Part shown: in pieces, positions 10,356 to 21,964 of the stretch
How the letters are laid out: every line of letters starts with the position of its first letter
Numbering within the stretch: position 1 is the first letter of the stretch
Origin: Microstegium vimineum
Lineage: Eukaryota > Streptophyta > Magnoliopsida > Poales > Poaceae
Direction of reading: 5' to 3'
Assembly (NCBI GenBank): GCA_022036555.1
Contig: CM039137.1
Coordinates: 6,078,319 to 6,142,318 of the forward strand
DNA length: 64,000 nt
Program-made: the position numbers and the translations under genes
The notes under the pieces: model-generated
What the model saw: only the letters and a program-made list of their open reading frames with translations
What the model was told of the DNA's origin: nothing
The model's database searches: none

Positions 10356-13300
10356 TTACTTCTGAAGAATTGCAAGGTTGTAGAATGCCCCCTTCTTGTT
10401 CATGAGCTGTGGGTAAGAACCACGCTCCACCACTTTACCCTCTCCCAGGAAAGCAATCGAGTCTACATTCTTGATTGTGTTTAGTCGATGTGCCACCACA
10501 ATTGTGGTCCTCCCTGACATTATTCGATCAAGAGCTTCCTGCACCACTTGCTCTGACTGCGCATCAAGCGCACTTGTTGCTTCATCAAGTAGTAGTATTG
10601 ATGGATTCCGGATTATTGCCCTTGCAATTGCGATTCTTTGCTTCTGCCCCCCTGAGAGCTGTATACCATGCTCTCCGCAATCAGTATCGTATCCATCCTT
10701 CAAAGACCTGAAAAATAATCAACTTAGTTCCTTGTGTTGGACAATGCTAGTTGAAACAAAAGGCATGCTTGCAATGTCTATATAATTTTGGAATAGAAAC
10801 AAGTAAAAAGACTTACGAGATGAACTCATGTGCGTTTGCAGCTTTTGCAGCTTCCACAATCTCATCTTCATCAGCTTCTGGTTTGCCAAAAGCAATGTTG
10901 TCCCTGACACTGCCTGAAAACATTGCAGGCTCCTGACTAACAAGAGCTGTAAATCCTCGAAACCAGAGAATATTCATCTCCCTCACATCCATACCATCAA
11001 TTCTCACGGCCCCCCTATCAACATCATAGAACCTCTGGATCAAACCTATGATAGTTGATTTACCACAACCGCTTCTCCCAACCAGGCCAACACTTGTTCC
11101 TGCTTTCACGTCCAAGCTAAAATCCTGTAGGATAAGGCATTCTGGTCTTGTTGGATATGCAAAATCTACCTTCTTGAATTCTATTCTACCTTCTATTTTC
11201 TTCTTCTGATCTTCCTTCTCCACCTGCAAAATAGATGTACATTATTCTCACTCATAGCAAGACAGTGTTGTAAAAATCATTCTGTACTTGCAAAACTGCT
11301 TTGCTGATATGTTTTTCTGTATGGCGCTTATGAATGAGTTACCTGTGATTTTTTTGGAGAGATAGATTTCCTATCTAGCACCTCAAATACTGAAGCAACT
11401 GCATTTGCTCCCTTTGCCAGGTCAGATGTCATGCTACCAGCATCAGCAATAAGCTTGCCTGTGCTCACCAGCACGAAGAAGGTTTTGAAAACATCACCTG
11501 CTGATATCTCCCCAGATTGTGCCAACTTCCCACCATACCAGAAGTCCAGTGCCCATGACAAGAACGAGAGGCAAGGTGACAACCCTGTGGTGATTCCTGC
11601 TACCCATGATTTCTTCCTTGCTTTTTTCAAGGGTTCCTCTTGTGCATGCTCAAATAGCTGAAGAACCTTCGATGAGCATCCAAAGGAGGTTACCATCCTG
11701 TGGTTGTAAACAGCTTCTATGGCAATCTGGGTGCTTTGATGCTGAGCCTTTGCCAAGTCCCTTGACACATTTGAGAGAACCATTTTTTTTGCATAATAGC
11801 ATATCATTGTAGATGGCTGTACAGCTATCATGACAATAGCAAGTTTCCAAGCTACCATCAGGCCCATTGTCACTGCAATTATAATTCCAGAAGCTGTTTG
11901 AAGCAGTAAGGATATTCTGTCTGCAACAAGGGTTTTGACAAGAGAAGCCTCATTGCTTAGCCGAGAGCACAATGCACCACTTGAATTAGTTTCTTCATCA
12001 AACCATGCTGCCTCAAAGGTTAAGATCTTCTCAAGTACTTGGACCCTGATGCGCCTAACAAGATGCTCCCCCATGTATGCAAAATTGTAGTGTTGCAATA
12101 GATTAACAACAATGGACACCAAGGACAGTGAGCAGAAGATCAAGGCATAGCGTCTGATAATTGCATTCATCTCACTTTGGTCCTGAACAAAGAATGCAGC
12201 AATCATTCCTCCGATGGTTATGGCATAGATGGGCTGCAAGGAACCATATACCAATGCAGACAAACTGCCTACGACTGCCTGCCTCCACTCAGGCGCATTC
12301 ATTGCAAGAAGCCTGGAGAAAGATGGTGCAGGTGGAGGAACATCAGAATCATTTTCCTTTAAGATAGCTGGTGTTAGTGGCATTGGACTTGCTCTGGACA
12401 TGCTGTGACGGCTGGTACTTGTCCTGGCCACTGAGGAAGCCCTAAATTGTTCATTTTCTTGATCGATGTAGCTTACCATCTTCTGCAATTTCACAAGTCT
12501 CGAGTACGGGCCACCCTTGCTGATCAGTTCATCATGTGTACCAATTTCAGCTATTGTACCCCCATCAACTACTGCAATTTGATCAGCGTTCTTCACAGTT
12601 GAGAGCTTATGAGCTACTACCTGTCCATTGTTAATGAATAATCAGTCATTCAACGTCAAATGATTTTCTTTTCAAAAAGATGCAGTGCTAAGTAATTCAA
12701 GAAGTTCTGACATAAGGGTTATAAAGTATGAAGAGTGGAAGCAGTGGCAATTTACCAGTGTTGTTCGTCCCATAGATGCTTGATCAAGTGCATGCTGTAC
12801 CAACTTTTCCGATTCTGAATCAAGTGCGCTTGTGGCTTCATCGAGCAAGAGTATAGCAGGGTTTTTAATTATCGCCCTTGCAATGGCAATACGCTGCTTT
12901 TGTCCACCTGACAACAATGCTCCACGCTCACCGATCTGCAAGAATGGACCATAAAGTATGAGACATGGAATTAAGGTGGCCGAATGTTCCTTTTTCTCTT
13001 TTGATGCACGTACCTTAGTCTCATATTCCTCTGGAAGCCCCCTTATGAAGTTGTGAGCATTTGCTGTCATAGCTGCTGCATAAACCTCATCCATGGTTGC
13101 ATCTGGTTTGCCAAACAAGATGTTCTCTTTTATTGAAGTACCAAACAATGCATGATCTTGGCTGACTAGCCCCATTTTGCTCCTGATCCATTTGAGCTGG
13201 AGTTCTTTAATGTCAAAACCATCAATTTTGACAGTTCCTTCGCTGGCATCATAGAAGCGCTGCACTAAAGCTATGGCTGTTGACTTGCCGCTGCCACTGG

Positions 13301-16300
13301 ACCCAACCAAAGCAATAGTTTGCCCAGCAGGAACCTGGAGGTTGAAGTTTTTGAGTACTGGCATATTTGGTCTTGATGGGTACACGAAACAGACAGATTC
13401 AAATTCGAGCTCTCCCCGAATTTGGTCCAAAATAAGGCCTTTTGGGTCATCAGCATTAATCTGGGGAACACGGTTTATCCGATCAAGGATTCTTGTGGCA
13501 GCGACAGATGCCTCTGTGAAATGTTTCAGCTCAGGGAGTGCCATTCCAAGGGATCTGCAACATTCAGTTAAAAATTGTTAGTTAAGCTTCTATTTCTACA
13601 TGATCAGATGGAGTCATGAAGTCATTAAGAGTTAAAGAGTACAAGAAACATACAGGCCACCCAAGACGAATGAAATCCCAGCAGCATATATCCTTCCACC
13701 ACTTACATGATGGAACATCACCAATCTGCCGCCATACCATGCTAGAAAGGCCCAAATGGCGAAAGAAAGGCCGGTGAACCCAACAGCAAGACCCTTTGCA
13801 ATGCCTTGTTTGATCCCCAGCTTGATCGTCTTGTCAAGGATCGCCGTGTACTTCTGGATGATCCTTTTCTCGGCTGTGAAGGAGTAAACGGTCTTGATAG
13901 AGCCCAGAGCTTGCTCAACCAGGGAATTTGCCTTGGCGTACTCGTGGCGTGACCGTCGGGACAGGTAGAGAAGGTACTTGCCGTAGATGAGCCCCGGGAT
14001 TATGAGAAGCAGGACCAGAGGAAAAGAAACCAGAGCCAGCCTCCAGCAGAAATAAGTGGCGAAGACTAGTCCGGAGACGAAGACCGTAGAGTGCATCAGA
14101 AATAGAGGGACCTGTTCCAAATTTTATGAAAATTAACCAATCATGCTAATATTTCTCCTTGAATGCTGAAAAAGTGCTGAACCAAAACTGAATGAATTAT
14201 ATTATGTGGAGTTCTGCCATGTTCTTTTATTTTCACGCATTCATTTTTGGAAACTGGATAAATTATTTCAGTTTGTTTATTTTTTCAAGTAAGGAAAGAC
14301 TGAGAGTGTGGGTGTACGTCTAGATCATCCAAGTAGTTGATGTTTTCGTTGAGACGGATTTGTGTTATTTTTTCCATTATAAAGCAACTTATTTCCTCCT
14401 AGGTTGGGTGATTTTTATTTATTTTTTCTTAAAAAAATGAAACAAGCTTTACTAGCCCCAGTGATGCACCCAGCTAACACCGGTACTAAGAACATGTTTC
14501 GAAGAGCCAGGGCTAGTTACTAGTTGAGCGATTCATAAAAAAAATGTTACTAAGTTGGGCAAAGCTCAAATTATCTGAGTTTGGCTAGCTAGTTGGCTAA
14601 AAAATAGTTGAAAACTTAGCTAAAAAGATAGATCATTTATTATTAGTCCTCCTTTTTTATGTACTAGGGTTAATTTATAGCTAGCTAATAATTAGCTCTT
14701 ATATCCAAACAGACACCAAAGGTGGGTTGTTTATTGGCCTTTTCTCTAGATAATATTTGTTTAGGATTACTCATTACTCTCTTTATCCTAAAATAGATGA
14801 CACTGTAGCTATTGTTTAGATTTTTATAGGTAAAGTGTCATATAGTTTAGTTCGAAAAAAGTGTCCTCTGTTTTGGGACGAGAAATTATACTTTATGGAG
14901 TACCTTACGCAATTTCATTGTGTGATTTAAGACGTATGTAAGCAGCAAACCACATGTTACTTGTCACGGTCCTGCTCCTGCCTGCCTTCTCCAGGAATCC
15001 ATGTCCACGCGCGAGGAGTGAGAACCATGACAAAATCAAAGGAATAATATAATATGGATCTAGCTTCATTCTAGCATTTCCATCGTTTACCACATGGTGT
15101 AGTAGTGATGATGCTTGGCGGATAAAATAAGACGGCAGCCTAGATTGTAGTACTAGACTCCAAGGCAGATGACGGTGCCGAGGCCAGAGGTCATTTCTGA
15201 TTCAGTGACGCTCTATTATATTGCTGCAGTAGGTCGCTTGCTTCTACCCTCGCGGTCGTGCCCAGGCAAGTTTTTTTTTTTAGTTTTAAAAGGGAAATTC
15301 TCTGACGGTCTATAACAGGTAAGCAAACAGGTTCTCGCATGTCCTCGATCGTCCTAAAAAATGGCCATCAGCCGACAAAGGGCGAAACCTCACAGCACAG
15401 GTGTTGCTGGAGGCTGGGTCAAGGGCAGTCATTTGCAAATGGAGTGGATGATTTTGTTTGGTTAGTCACATCCATCTCACATGACTGAAGGGGTGATAGG
15501 GAATATGCAGCGTAGTACTGTACTAGTCTGGTCATTTTCTTCTTTTTTTAGTATGTCTTTCTGACTGACGAGTGACGACTGAAGTTTCTCTTTATTGATT
15601 GATTGAAGAATTCTGACGACGACGAGTGAAGAAGTGAAGGAATGAGAAGGATTGGGGTTGGTGGTGTGCCTGAACACTGAACAGCACTGCACCTTCTCGC
15701 TGAGGACCTCCTGGATGTGGGAGGCGTCCTTGGAGATGCTGGTGATGATCTCCGAGGTGGTGGCCTCCTGCGAGTCGAAGAAGCCCGCCTCCTGCCGCAG
15801 GATGGCCTGCAGGTACAGGTACCGGATCCGCAGCACCTGCCGCTCGCTCGTCCGGCTCCAGCAGTACCCTTCTGCAACCAGGAAACAGATGCGTGAGATG
15901 AAGAACCAGCCACTCACTTAGGCTCGTTTGGAAAAAGAATGTAAGAAGTTTAATTCTATAATAAGGTCCTGACAAAGAAAAAATCCCACTTTCCGGTATG
16001 GACATCAGTTCTTTATTAGTTTTATAAACAAATCTGTAGCGCTAAAAAGATGTCTTCTTTTGGTTCTCATCATACACATGGGCAGCCGCGCGAGTAGGGG
16101 TAACATATATATAGATTAAGATATAGAAAGAGAACTGCCCAGAGATGATAGATGTCTCTTTTTGAACGCAAAATTGCCATTAAAAATGGTAAGTACAAAA
16201 CAAAGCAGGTTCTGAGAAACAGCATGTTATGATGATTGATGTGCATGAATAATAGGGCTATAGGTGTGGCGAGCTGAAGTTACCCATGAACGCCACCGCC

Positions 16301-16726
16301 AGGACCACGAACGCCAGGTAGACGAAATTCAGGCACGACTGCATCATCACGGGAAAAGGTGCAAAAACAAAGGTGAACAAATAATAAAGTTACTGAAAAA
16401 TGCACACAGATGATCGATGTTGAGCACGGTTCGGAGTCGTTGACGACACAGGTAATGCACGGCGCACGACGAACCTTCTCCACCTCGTGCATGAACTGCG
16501 CGCTCATGGCGCCGCCGCCGCCGGCGGCCTGGGCGCCCCCGTACCCGAGCGCGTTCATCACGTCGCTGGCGAAGATGAGCAGCAGGTTGGTGGAGCACCC
16601 GTCACCGATGGCCCCCAGCGTGCCCAGGGCCATGAGCAGCACGTCCACCCGGTCCGCGAACCGGAACATGCCGCGGATGCTCATCGGCCGCTCGCCGCCG
16701 GCGCCAGCGCCCGCTGGGGCACTCAT
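10356..16726 (-). CDS. ABC transporter B family member (MDR/P-glycoprotein, full length)
   Basis: Exons in transcript order: 16726-16475, 16338-16284, 15871-15693, 14111-13654, 13554-13014, 12935-12756, 12620-11343, 11223-10817, 10707-10356; 1233 aa. Layout is TMD1-NBD1-TMD2-NBD2. TMD1 starts in exon 1 (LLMALGTLGAIGDG). NBD1 has Walker A GSSGSGKST, signature LSGGQKQR, Walker B ILLLDEATSALD and H-loop VVAHKLSTVKNAD. A Ser/Arg-rich linker (RTSTSRHSMSRASP) leads to TMD2. NBD2 has Walker A GRSGCGKST, Q-loop LVSQEP, LSGGQKQRIAIARAI, LLLDEATSALD and VVAHRLNTIKN. All catalytic motifs are intact, so both ATP sites should be active. Known of the family: plasma-membrane ATP-driven export of auxin, secondary metabolites or xenobiotics; it most resembles the ABCB15-like group and rice putative MDR genes. 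The substrate is unknown. Length and motif set indicate a functional gene. Confidence 0.93.
12936..13013 (-). other. 78-nt in-frame intron of the ABCB gene (NBD1)
   Basis: It lies between YETK and IGERG, has GT-AG borders (AAG|GTACGT, TTGCAG|ATC), a length divisible by three and no in-frame stop. Retention would insert 26 residues just before the NBD1 signature. Confidence 0.7.
14490..14717. mobile_element. Tourist-like MITE in ABCB intron 3
   Basis: The termini GAACATGTTTCGAAGAGCC and the reverse complement GGTGTCTGTTTGGATATAAG are related. Inside them GGCTAGTTACTAGTTG mirrors TAGCTAATAATTAGCTC. This is the usual layout of PIF/Harbinger MITEs. It lies in the 1.58-kb intron 14112-15692. Confidence 0.55.
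14775..14902. mobile_element. Stowaway-like MITE in ABCB intron 3
   Basis: The left end TACTCTCTTTATCCTAAAAT and the right end (TTTTGGGACG ... TATGGAGTA) form inverted termini around an AT-rich core; inner GATGACACT mirrors AGTGTCCTC. TA flanks both ends. Confidence 0.6.
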
Positions 16727-16838
16727 CTCCTCCTCCTCGCCTCTCTATTGCAAGCCGGAGCAAAGCAATGCTTGTGGAGTTGTGGGCGAGCTACCGATCC
16801 CAGCTCGATCGTTCTGTTGTGTGCTTTGGCACCAGGGC

Positions 16839-16849
16839 TTTATATATAG
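16839..16849 (-). promoter_or_regulatory. TATA box of the ABCB gene
   Basis: On the minus strand the sequence reads CTATATATAAAGCC, about 113 bases upstream of the ATG at 16726. That spacing leaves an 80-base 5' UTR, typical for plants. Confidence 0.55.
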
Positions 16850-16957
16850 CTGATGCTGAGCTGAGTGTGCACCAACTCGCGCGTGTGTTTCAGTAATTTC
16901 CTCTTTTTTATTATTTGGGGTTGCATGATGAGGGGGCATGCACACATCACATTGCAA

Positions 16958-17280
16958 CAGAGTAATGAGGAGTTGGAATTCAGCATGTGTGGCGTGGAGG
17001 ACAAAGGTGGCTGCAACTTACATGCCCATTGGCTCTTCCTTGTTATCTTTTCTTTTGTATAATAGTAAATCAATAAATTGTAGATGCTATTGGATCTCTG
17101 GTGATGTGGTGATTGTCTGTCAGTTTAATATTACAAGTGTTTTTCCTTTTCCTTTTGATTCACAGTGCTGGGCTACGCTTTTAAATGCCTTATCTTGAAT
17201 CATGCAATAGCCTTTTTTCAGGCCAATTGGACCTATACATATAAATATAAGGAGAAATTGGCTCCTAGACATTCAAAGTA
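16958..17280. other. Intergenic, nothing recognised
   Basis: AT-rich distal upstream region of the ABCB gene. Its small open frames carry no known domain. Confidence 0.4.
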
Positions 17281-18072
17281 ATCACCCTTTGTTGTTGAAC
17301 ACTAAAAATGAAGCGATTTGCTAGAGGACACTCTGATTCTTGGAAAACTTGTTGGTGGACACTCTACCCAATAAAATATTCTAATAAAATAGATATAAAA
17401 TCGTATAAGTGCCCAAAAATTATACTATCAAATTTTATATGCTCTACATGTTGAGAACTATATAGTAAAAATGTTGTTTTACACTAAAATAATCATTTTA
17501 CCCCTCATCATAAATAGACAAAGTTAACCATAGTTAATTTGTTCATATATTTGTAGGACACCAAAAATCTTGGAAAAATCATAGAATGCGTATATAGCCA
17601 AATCTTGACTATGCAAAAAATATTAGCTCAAAATAATAAAGTTTATAATGGTATATTTAGCATTACTGAGTTATAGATTTATCTCTTATAAAACTTAATT
17701 GATATATTAAACTTTATTATGTCGAGCTAATATTTTTAGCATAATCATGATTTGGTGATGTATGCATTCTATGATTTTTCTAAGATTTTTAGTGCCATAC
17801 AAATATATGAAAAAATAACTATGGTTAACTTTGTCTATTTATGATGAGGAGCAAAATGATTATTTTAGTGTAAACAACATTTTTACTATATAGTTCTCAT
17901 CATGTAGAGCATAAAAAATTTTATAGTATAATTTTTGGGCTCTGATATAATTTTATATATTTTGTTAGAATATTTTATTGAGCAAAGTGTCCACCAGCAA
18001 ATTTGCCAAGAACCAGAGTGTCCTCTAGCAAATCGCTCCATTTTTAATGTCCAATAGCAAATGGTGGTCCCC
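17281..18072. mobile_element. Long-hairpin (foldback) MITE
   Basis: Two arms of roughly 365 bases (about 17285-17650 and 17705-18072) are near-perfect reverse complements. Shared words include GCGATTTGCTAGAGGACACT, GAGAACTATATAGTAAAAAT, CATCATAAATAGACAAAGTT and AATCATAGAATGC. The loop (about 17650-17705) is short. There is no coding capacity. The arm length suits a Mutator-like or other foldback element; family and duplication were not determined. Confidence 0.85.
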
Positions 18073-18192
18073 TAAATATAATGGTACTTCCTTCGATCAC
18101 AAGATTTTTTCCAAGCCAAACTTTGTTAATTTTTTCCATTAATATATTTTGAAAACATAATAGATTTATTATGAGAGTGACTTCATAATATA

Positions 18193-18701
18193 TACTCCCT
18201 CTATTTTTATTTACATGTCACATTAGGTTTGTACTAAGTCAAACTTTTGTATCTTTGACCATAGTTTTTTTTTAAATCATGCCACAGGATTTGTTTTTAG
18301 ATTCACTATAAAAACACTTTCATACCTCCTCTGTCCAAAATACAAGTCATTCTCACTTCCCGAGAAGTCAGCTATTTACACTTTGACCAATTATATATGT
18401 AAACATAAATAATAATATTTATAATACATAATTAGTATCATTAGATAGATCGTTGAGTATAATTTCATAATAAATTTATTTAAAGATATAAATATTGCAC
18501 GTATTTTCTATAAATCTAGTCAAAGTTGGAAAAGTTTGACTTGCACGCATCACATAGCGTCATCTATTCTAGAACGGAGGGAGTAATACATAACTCATAG
18601 GTTTTAAAAATGTAAGGATTTTTTTTTTCGAAATGAATGGTTAAGAATAAGAAATAATGTTTGACTTGGACAAACCTAATATGACATGAAAAAAGGAGTA
18701 A
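18193..18701. mobile_element. Stowaway-like element interrupted by a second MITE
   Basis: The left end TACTCCCTCTATTTTTATTT and the reverse complement of the right end (TACTCCTTTTTTCATGTCAT) match, followed by shared ATTAGGTTTGT and AGTCAAAC. TA flanks both sides. The interior is split by the 18323-18585 element. Confidence 0.7.
18323..18585. mobile_element. Stowaway MITE, 263 bp, nested
   Basis: The left end TACCTCCTCTGTCCAAAATA and the right end (reverse complement TACTCCCTCCGTTCTAGAAT) form terminal inverted repeats. Length and interior words (AGTATCATTAGAT) match the element at 24503-24765. Confidence 0.75.
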
Positions 18702-19257
18702 CTTTTGTTTCAATAAACATAGCTTATCAAAGTTAAAATATCATGACTTAGCATAAATCTAGATGGATGGACTGGTATTTATGATCCGAGGAAGTATATG
18801 CATGGTATTGGTCTGTTTAAAGCAGCAAAAGCATGGCGCGCTACATCTTTCTGTTGCTTACCCAAGTGAAAATGCTTTCACATTTGAGTGGTCAAGTAAA
18901 CAAGACAATTAAAGGCGGGTATCCTTTCAATCCTACCTACATTTGTTAAGACTACACGCACGTATAGTTACCGTGCCAGATTTAAACTGCTGCCACTTAG
19001 GAGCTTGTCCATCATCACCAATAATTCATCTGCCATGTAGTGTATTTTAGAAAGACAGGCGTGCACGCATTAGCATATAGATCGAGTACACATGACAATT
19101 TTATTTCCAGCAAAAAAAGCAGGAGGAACTAGCCTACCAAATACCAACGGTAACTTGAGTACATAGTAAGATCATACATTAAAATTGTCAGTCAAGCTGA
19201 GCAGTTCAATTGGTCAGATTTCTCATTTCTTGTGTTGAAATCTATACTTATCTAGAT
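18702..19257. other. Intergenic, nothing recognised
   Basis: AT-rich sequence between the nested Stowaway pair and the LINE. No gene or repeat family was recognised. Confidence 0.4.
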
Positions 19258-21249
19258 GATCAACAAATCTAAGTCAGCCATCTTGTTCAGTCCAAACACT
19301 TCCACCTCTGATAGAAGGGCAGTTAAAGACATTCTCGAAGTGGAGAAGGAAACTCTGAATGAACGATATCTGGGACTCCCAGTCCATGTGGGGGGTGTCA
19401 AAATCAAAGGTGTTTAATTATTTGAAGGATAGAGTTTGGAAAAGAATTCAAGGCTGGAAGGAAAAATTCCTTTCTTGGACTGGGAAGGAGATCCTGATAA
19501 AGGCAATAGCGCAGGCTATTCCAACATATGCTATGGGCTGTTTTGATATCACTAAGACTCTATGTGATCAAATCAGTTCTATGATCTGTCGCTATTGGTG
19601 GAATCAGCAGGAAGGAAAGCATAAAATTCATTGGCTTAGTTGGGAAACCTTGATCAAGCCAAAGAAGGAGGGGGGCCTTGGGTTCAGGGACATACATGCC
19701 TTCAATATGGCCATGCTTAGTAAGCAAGCATGGCGGCTACTACAAAATCCAAATTCCCTTTGCTCAAGATTATTGCAGGCCAAATATTATTCTGGCCGGT
19801 CATGCTTGGAAGCCCAAGTGAGTAACGGTATTTCATATTCGTGGAGAAGTATTTTGAAAGGAATAGAATTGCTGAAGAAGGGGCTGATTTAGCGAGTGGG
19901 AGATGGAGTAAATTTAAACATTTGGTCAGATCCTTGGCTTCCAAGAGACATGACAAGGAGACCAATAACCCCGAGAGGGACCATCTTGCTACGAGACGTC
20001 GATGAATTAATTGATCCGATAACAGGGGGATGGGACTTTCAGTTGGTGCATGATACCTTTTGGGAAGAAGATGCACGACTTATCATGTCCATTCCAGTTC
20101 ATGATGGTATGGAGAACAAAGCAGCTTGGCATTTTGATAAAAAAAGGTGTTTTTTCAGTTAAAAGTGCATATAAGGTTCACAGACAAGAGCAGATCAATA
20201 CAAGCCGAAGGGGAGGGGCGTCTGGTGCAGTGCCTGATCCTAGCTATGAGTCAATTTGGCGCAAAATCTGGAGTGTTAATTGTTCAAATAAGATAAAGCA
20301 TTTCCTCTGGCGATTCTGCTACAACAGCCACCCATTACGCATGAACCTGAAAAGGCGAGGTATGAATCTTGATACTAGGTGTGTGGTTTGCCACCGGTTT
20401 GATGAAGATGGGGCTCACTTATTTTTTAAATGCAAAGTGATGGAGAAAATGTGGACTTGCCTTGGACTGAATCAAGAAAGGGAGATGCTTCTGTTGAAAC
20501 AGTCAGCCAGAGATGTGATGGAAGCTGTGTTAAACATGAAGGAAGAACCTAAAATTAAGTGCTGCTACGCTCTTTGGATGGGCTGGTCGGAGCGTAACAG
20601 AATTAGAGAAGGAGAACATGGGCGGGATGCTATTTGGCTCTCTCATAACATTCAAGTTCGTATGGCTGAAATGCATAAGCAGAAGGACTATACTGTAAGG
20701 GTGAGTGTCCGAAGGGAGAAAAGATGGGAACGTCCTGCCCAGCACTATGTCAAAATTAATTGTGATGCTGCATATGATCCTCAGTCTGGTAATGGTGGAT
20801 GGGGGTGCATACTGCGTGACGACGATGGTGACGTCGTTTCCGTGCATCGTGAAAGGGTGGTTGCTTTGATGAGTGCCCTTCATGGTGAACTGATTGCTAC
20901 CATTCATGGTGCCCAAGCGGCAGCTGATGCAGGTGTAGGACATGCCATCATCGAGACAGATGCTGTTGAGGTAGTGCAAGCAGTCTACTCTAATGCATTT
21001 GAGTTCAGTGCAGTAACAAATTTGGTCGCTGAATTCCGTAGCCTGTTAGACTTCAATTTCATTTCCTGGCATGTTCAGCATTGCCCGCGCTCTTGTAATA
21101 AAGTAGCCCATGAGCTTGCCGCTCTTGGCAGTGTGAGTGATCCGGATGAGGACCAAGTTTTGGCCTCCATGCCGGCAAATATTGCCCATGTAATTGCTGA
21201 TGATTCAGCTTTTGATTAATGAAAGTTGAATTTCCCCTAAAAAAAAAAA
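19258..21249 (+). pseudogene. 5'-truncated L1-type LINE: RT C-terminus, zf-RVT and RNase H
   Basis: The sequence begins inside the reverse transcriptase (INKSKSAILFSPNTS, YLGLPVHVG), continues through KVFNYLKDRVWKRIQGWK, WWNQQEGKHKIHW, GGLGFRDIHAFN and the zf-RVT cysteines (CVVCHRF ... HLFFKC), and ends with an RNase H domain (KINCDAAYD, GELIATIHGA, IETDAVEVV, NKVAHELAALG). The stop codon is at 21217-21219, followed by a short 3' UTR and an A-run (21239-21249), the mark of target-primed insertion. The upstream RT palm and the endonuclease are missing. Three lesions kill it: a frameshift in the G-run near 19390, an in-frame TAG at about 19891, and a frameshift in the A/T-run near 20140. It is a dead copy. 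Confidence 0.9.
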
Positions 21250-21786
21250 CTTCTTAAAGCTCGTCCGTCATAAAAAAAGGTTAACTGAATTTATGCCATT
21301 GTAAATGTTGTGATTTGGGGAAACAACATTATTATTTGTCTATTTGTCTATCTAAAACCATACAACTATAATTCTTCGTCTACCAAAGATCTGTCATGCT
21401 ATACGTTTTGGATACAATTTGACTAGTTTGACTCACTTTTGCGCTACTATATTTCGGTATGGACAAAAATAACCTTACTAGTCATATCTCTCTTCACTCT
21501 TCAACACGTAGGTCCCATGTGACACTGCCATGAGTCCATTTGTCACTTTTATCATCCTACTTCCTCCCAGTTCCCCAACACCCCCCCTCTCTCTCTCAAG
21601 CTCAGGTCCATCAAACCATGCAGAGGCTGACTAGCCACACCCAAACTCTACCCTCACCGCCCTTGCCTTGTGCACGGCTCTGTGGCCACACCTGCATCAC
21701 AACATCATCGCCTAATGACTCATCATCTACTACCGTTGATATTAATTTAGAGCAGGTGAGGATCGTTGACACCATCAAGTATAGGA
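21250..21786. other. Intergenic, nothing recognised
   Basis: Contains a pyrimidine-rich stretch (21560-21600) and small open frames on both strands with no domain. Confidence 0.4.
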
Positions 21787-21942
21787 GGCCCAATCCGACC
21801 ATGCCTAATTAAATTGGAGGAATAGGGAGTGTCACCGAGACATGAGGAAGCTTGCCAAAAGGGAAAGACCCAATCTAGCCCTTCCTAGTTAAATTGGAGG
21901 GACAAGGAGCATCACCGAGACAAGGGGAAGCTTACCAAAGGG
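21787..21942. repeat. Imperfect tandem duplication, unit about 75-80 bp
   Basis: Two copies of a unit starting CCCAATCyr and containing AATTGGAGG, TCACCGAGACA and GGAAGCTT (about 21789-21863 and 21870-21942). Confidence 0.7.
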
Positions 21943-21964
21943 TAAAATGAGATGGATTGTATGG

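Noticed and set aside
19896..20162. Separate small gene inside the LINE
   Set aside because: It is the LINE reading frame between an in-frame TAG and a frameshift.
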